This document shows positions 61,412 through 64,000 of a DNA stretch of 64,000 bases, one piece after another. Under the pieces are notes generated by a model, which worked only from the letters and a program-made list of their open reading frames with translations, was not told the origin of the DNA and did no database searches. This DNA is from Niebla homalea (taxonomy: Eukaryota > Ascomycota > Lecanoromycetes > Lecanorales > Ramalinaceae): the NCBI GenBank assembly GCA_019925105.1, contig JAHGAU010000002.1, forward strand, positions 1,426,001-1,490,000, given 5' to 3'. How positions within the stretch are numbered: position 1 is the stretch's first letter; every line of letters begins with the position of its first letter. Made by a program: the position numbers and the translations under genes.

Positions 61412-63218
61412 ATAATAATATTTAACTTTATTTTTTCTGATTTAAAGGTATTAAGATATATACAAAATAAAATATATTATTATTAATATACTATTAATAT
61501 TAATAAAGGTATTTTAAGAAAAGGGGTTTACGGTTAATTTAAGTAATTATGTTTTATTTTTATATGTTTAATTTTTTTTTTATAAAGGGAAGGGTTAAGT
61601 TAATATATAATTATATAACGTCGTTAAGGGTCTTTCTGGTTTCTTAAGTTATTATATAAGTATATATAAGCCATATCTCGTTATAAGTTTATATTTTTCT
61701 TTAAATTAAAGTAAAGATTTAAATATTTATTTTAATCTCTTTTATTTTTTATATAGGAAAGCCTTAATAAAAATACCATTAAATAAAATAAATTTTACAT
61801 TAATAACCGCTATAAATTAATATTAATATTTTTAATATATATACGATATAATTAATATTATAAATATATTTATCTTTTTATCTTTATTTATTAATTCTTT
61901 TAATTAATTTTATTATTTACTTTTCGCTATTTATTTTTTAAATTTTTTTTCTAGTTTTTTAATTCTTGATTGCCTAATTTATAAGTTTAAAATAAAAGGC
62001 TTATTATATCTTATTAACGTATTATATAATTTACGGTTATTTCCTAGGAATTCTAGAGACCGGTTTAAACCTCCGTAAGTAATTTAGAATTTAATTATTA
62101 CTTAAATAACTTTTAATTTAATAATTTATATTTTAATAAGAAATATCCCTTTAAGAAATATATACAATTATTTAAGCCTTATTAAAGCATCTTATTTTTA
62201 TTATCCTTATTATTAAAATATATAATTCAATTTAATTATTCCGATAATTATTAAGGAATCTTATATATTTATTAATATTAAAATACCCGGAATCGTTTAA
62301 CGGGTTTTGAAAGATCGCTTATCCGATATAAGATAATCTTTAGGATTAACTTTATATCTTTAAGGAATATAAGGATATATATAATATTTTAAATTAAATT
62401 AAAGAGTTTTATTTATAATATATAGTTTAATCGCTTAAAATCGTTTAATAAGACTTATAGTTTAATTACTCGGAATAGTTTAATAAAACTTATAATTCGG
62501 TCAGGTTTAATTATTCGGATTAATTCAAGAAGTTTTATATTTTAATTATTATAATCGTTAATTATTAAATAGTAATTTTATATCGTTTAAGGTAATTAAT
62601 TTTTTTTATTCTTTTTCTTTAATTGCTTTAATTTCTTCTATTTTAAGAAAGCGGTTTATATTAATATATAAATCGTATTTTCCTTAATAATAATTTAAAT
62701 TATTTAATAATATATATAATTATTTTTTAATTAAGGTTTAAGCTTATTATTAATATAAAAAGTATTATTATTTTTTTATAATTAAGGCGCTTTAAGGTCG
62801 TAATTATATTTTTTTACTTCTTAATTTGTAATAATTAATAAGTAATTAATAAATATTAATAATACTTTACCGATACGTACGAACGGGGTCCCCGTATTGC
62901 TTAAATATAGTAATAAGAATATCTAAATAAGGGTACCTAAAGGGGGTTATTTAAATACCCTTATTTTTCTTAATTTTAATATTTATTTAATAAGTAAGTA
63001 ATAGTTAAAAATATTCTAAGGATATATAAGAATTTATAGTTTATTGCTTTTATTATATATATATAATATAATAATAATAAAGATCGGTTCTCTATAATAC
63101 CTTTATAATTTTTATTATTAATTAAGGAAAAAGTATAATAAATTATTTATGATTAAATTGTATAATTAAATTGAATTCCTTAATATATATAAGTAAATAA
63201 TAGCCTTTTTAAGATCGT
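61412..63218. other. Y1 interior next to its right LTR
   Basis: AT-rich, RIP-like, no gene recognised. A better preserved patch near 62880-62950 (ACGAACGGGGTCCCCG) is isolated. Confidence 0.4.
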
Positions 63219-63469
63219 TAAAAAAGATAGGAAGGAATAAAAATATAAAAGTAATAAAATAATAATAAATAATAAAAAGTAATTAAAGATAAACCGCAGC
63301 GTTTATATAAGTTAATAAGATATAGGTGCTATATTATCTTAATCCGTTATACTCTTTTTTTTCTAAGTATATATGAATCGATTCTACCCTTAGTTAGCCC
63401 TTTTTATGTTTTCATCCCTTTATATATCCATCCGCAAGTTTTATGTCTTCCACGCTCTTCCCCTTTCCA
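63219..63469 (+). repeat. LTR of Y1 (right)
   Basis: 251 bp. The inner end is mutated (AAAAAAGATAGG) and the outer end is spared (CTTCCACGCTCTTCCCC). Followed by AAAG and resumption of LINE B. Confidence 0.88.
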
Positions 63470-63473
63470 AAAG

Positions 63474-64000
63474 TTAATATATAATATATTAACGCTTTTA
63501 AGAGTAATATAATATAACGTTTAAAGTAAAGTAATTAAGGTAATATTATGAATATAAGTTTAAAAAAACAAAAAACGTTAATATTATAATAATATAAAAG
63601 TTACCATATAGCCTATATATACGTTTTTCGATTAACCCGGGTAAAAGGTTTTACTTAATATTTAAAAGAAATAAAATAACTTAAATATATTTTTTCTATA
63701 AATAAAAACGAAATACAAATAATTAAACTGTTGGTAATCATAATAGGAATCTATATATATTCCAGATTACGTAAAAAAAGAATATTAAAAAAAACTTAAA
63801 TATTTATAATATATATAACCAGGTATTAATTAATAACATAAAGTTTTATACGATATTATTACTTAAGTCTATTATATTTATATTTAATAAATATATTATG
63901 TTAAGAGACTTTATCTTTTATCATAATATATAAAATAAAAAAAACTATACAATCAATTATAATGAATTAAAGGAATTATTAATAATTATTACGATATCCA
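63474..64000 (+). mobile_element. LINE B, fourth segment (endonuclease region), runs off the window
   Basis: Collinear with LINE A 40072-40560, including the endonuclease motif read LRDFIFYHN near 63902-63930. Broken by stops. The rest of LINE B lies beyond 64000. Confidence 0.8.

Larger units (their letters stand above)
46389..63469 (+). mobile_element. Element Y1: gypsy-family LTR element inserted in LINE B, carrying nested insertions
   Basis: Two 251-bp LTRs (46389-46639 and 63219-63469) start TAGAAAAGATGGG (originally TGG...) and end CCCCTTTCCA. They are flanked by a 4-bp duplication AAAG (46385-46388 and 63470-63473). Joining the flanks gives LINE sequence collinear with LINE A (ACAAAAGTTAATA against ATAAAGGTTAATA), which proves the interval is one composite insertion. 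The LTRs are homologous to the Y2 LTR, whose minus-strand pol makes the family Ty3/gypsy; by LTR orientation Y1 reads on plus. After subtracting E3, LINE C and E4 about 13.3 kb remain, too long for a single gypsy element, so further unrecognised insertions are likely. I could not place its own pol motifs. Confidence 0.8.

Overview
The window looks like filamentous ascomycete (Pezizomycotina) DNA with a strongly compartmentalised genome. Two spliced genes with short fungal introns (52-68 nt) sit in a GC-balanced island of about 7-8 kb (roughly 15.6-23.7 kb). Very AT-rich DNA on both sides has almost no CpA or TpG, abundant TpA and preserved CpG. This is the signature expected of repeat-induced point mutation (RIP). 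The ruined DNA is not featureless: direct repeats of equal length and target-site duplications (TSDs) resolve it into nested transposons.

Left flank (1-15.6 kb): a gypsy-type LTR retrotransposon 'O' (340-13661, 139-bp LTRs, TSD GTATC) is split by a second gypsy element 'G' (4825-12484, 333-bp LTRs, TSD GTACA). Both are coded on the minus strand. Next comes a 1.57-kb foldback element (13813-15379) with arms of about 490 bp. At the edge of the island are a scrap resembling a polyketide-synthase methyltransferase domain and an initiator-tRNA-like pseudogene.

Gene island: a minus-strand four-exon gene encodes a 713-residue AAA ATPase with a DUF7025-like N-terminal region. A plus-strand two-exon gene encodes an 823-residue two-helix membrane protein of a fungal family without known function. 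They are divergent and share a 970-bp intergenic region. I see no further convincing gene.

Right flank (23.7-64 kb): 23.7-27.9 kb is undeciphered degenerate DNA. A minus-strand LINE 'D' is broken by a gypsy element 'Y2', whose 5' LTR is itself split by a small non-autonomous LTR element 'E1' (32063-33628). From 37 kb to the window end an old plus-strand LINE 'B' is interrupted three times: by a near full-length Tad1-like LINE 'A' (38175-43989, 14-bp TSD), by a small LTR element 'E2' (44165-45748), and by a second gypsy-family element 'Y1' (46389-63469, 251-bp LTRs). Y1 contains a third small LTR element 'E3' (51437-53650), a 217-bp 5'-truncated LINE 'C' with a 12-bp TSD, and 'E4' (60087-61406), a miniature LTR element whose core is a GC-rich array of short palindromes with Pol III-like boxes.

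The autonomous elements are molecular fossils. The least mutated transposon DNA is in the E1-E4 LTRs, LINE C and the outer edges of the O and G LTRs. The most unusual items are the E1-E4 elements, above all E4, and the spared zones at insertion junctions.
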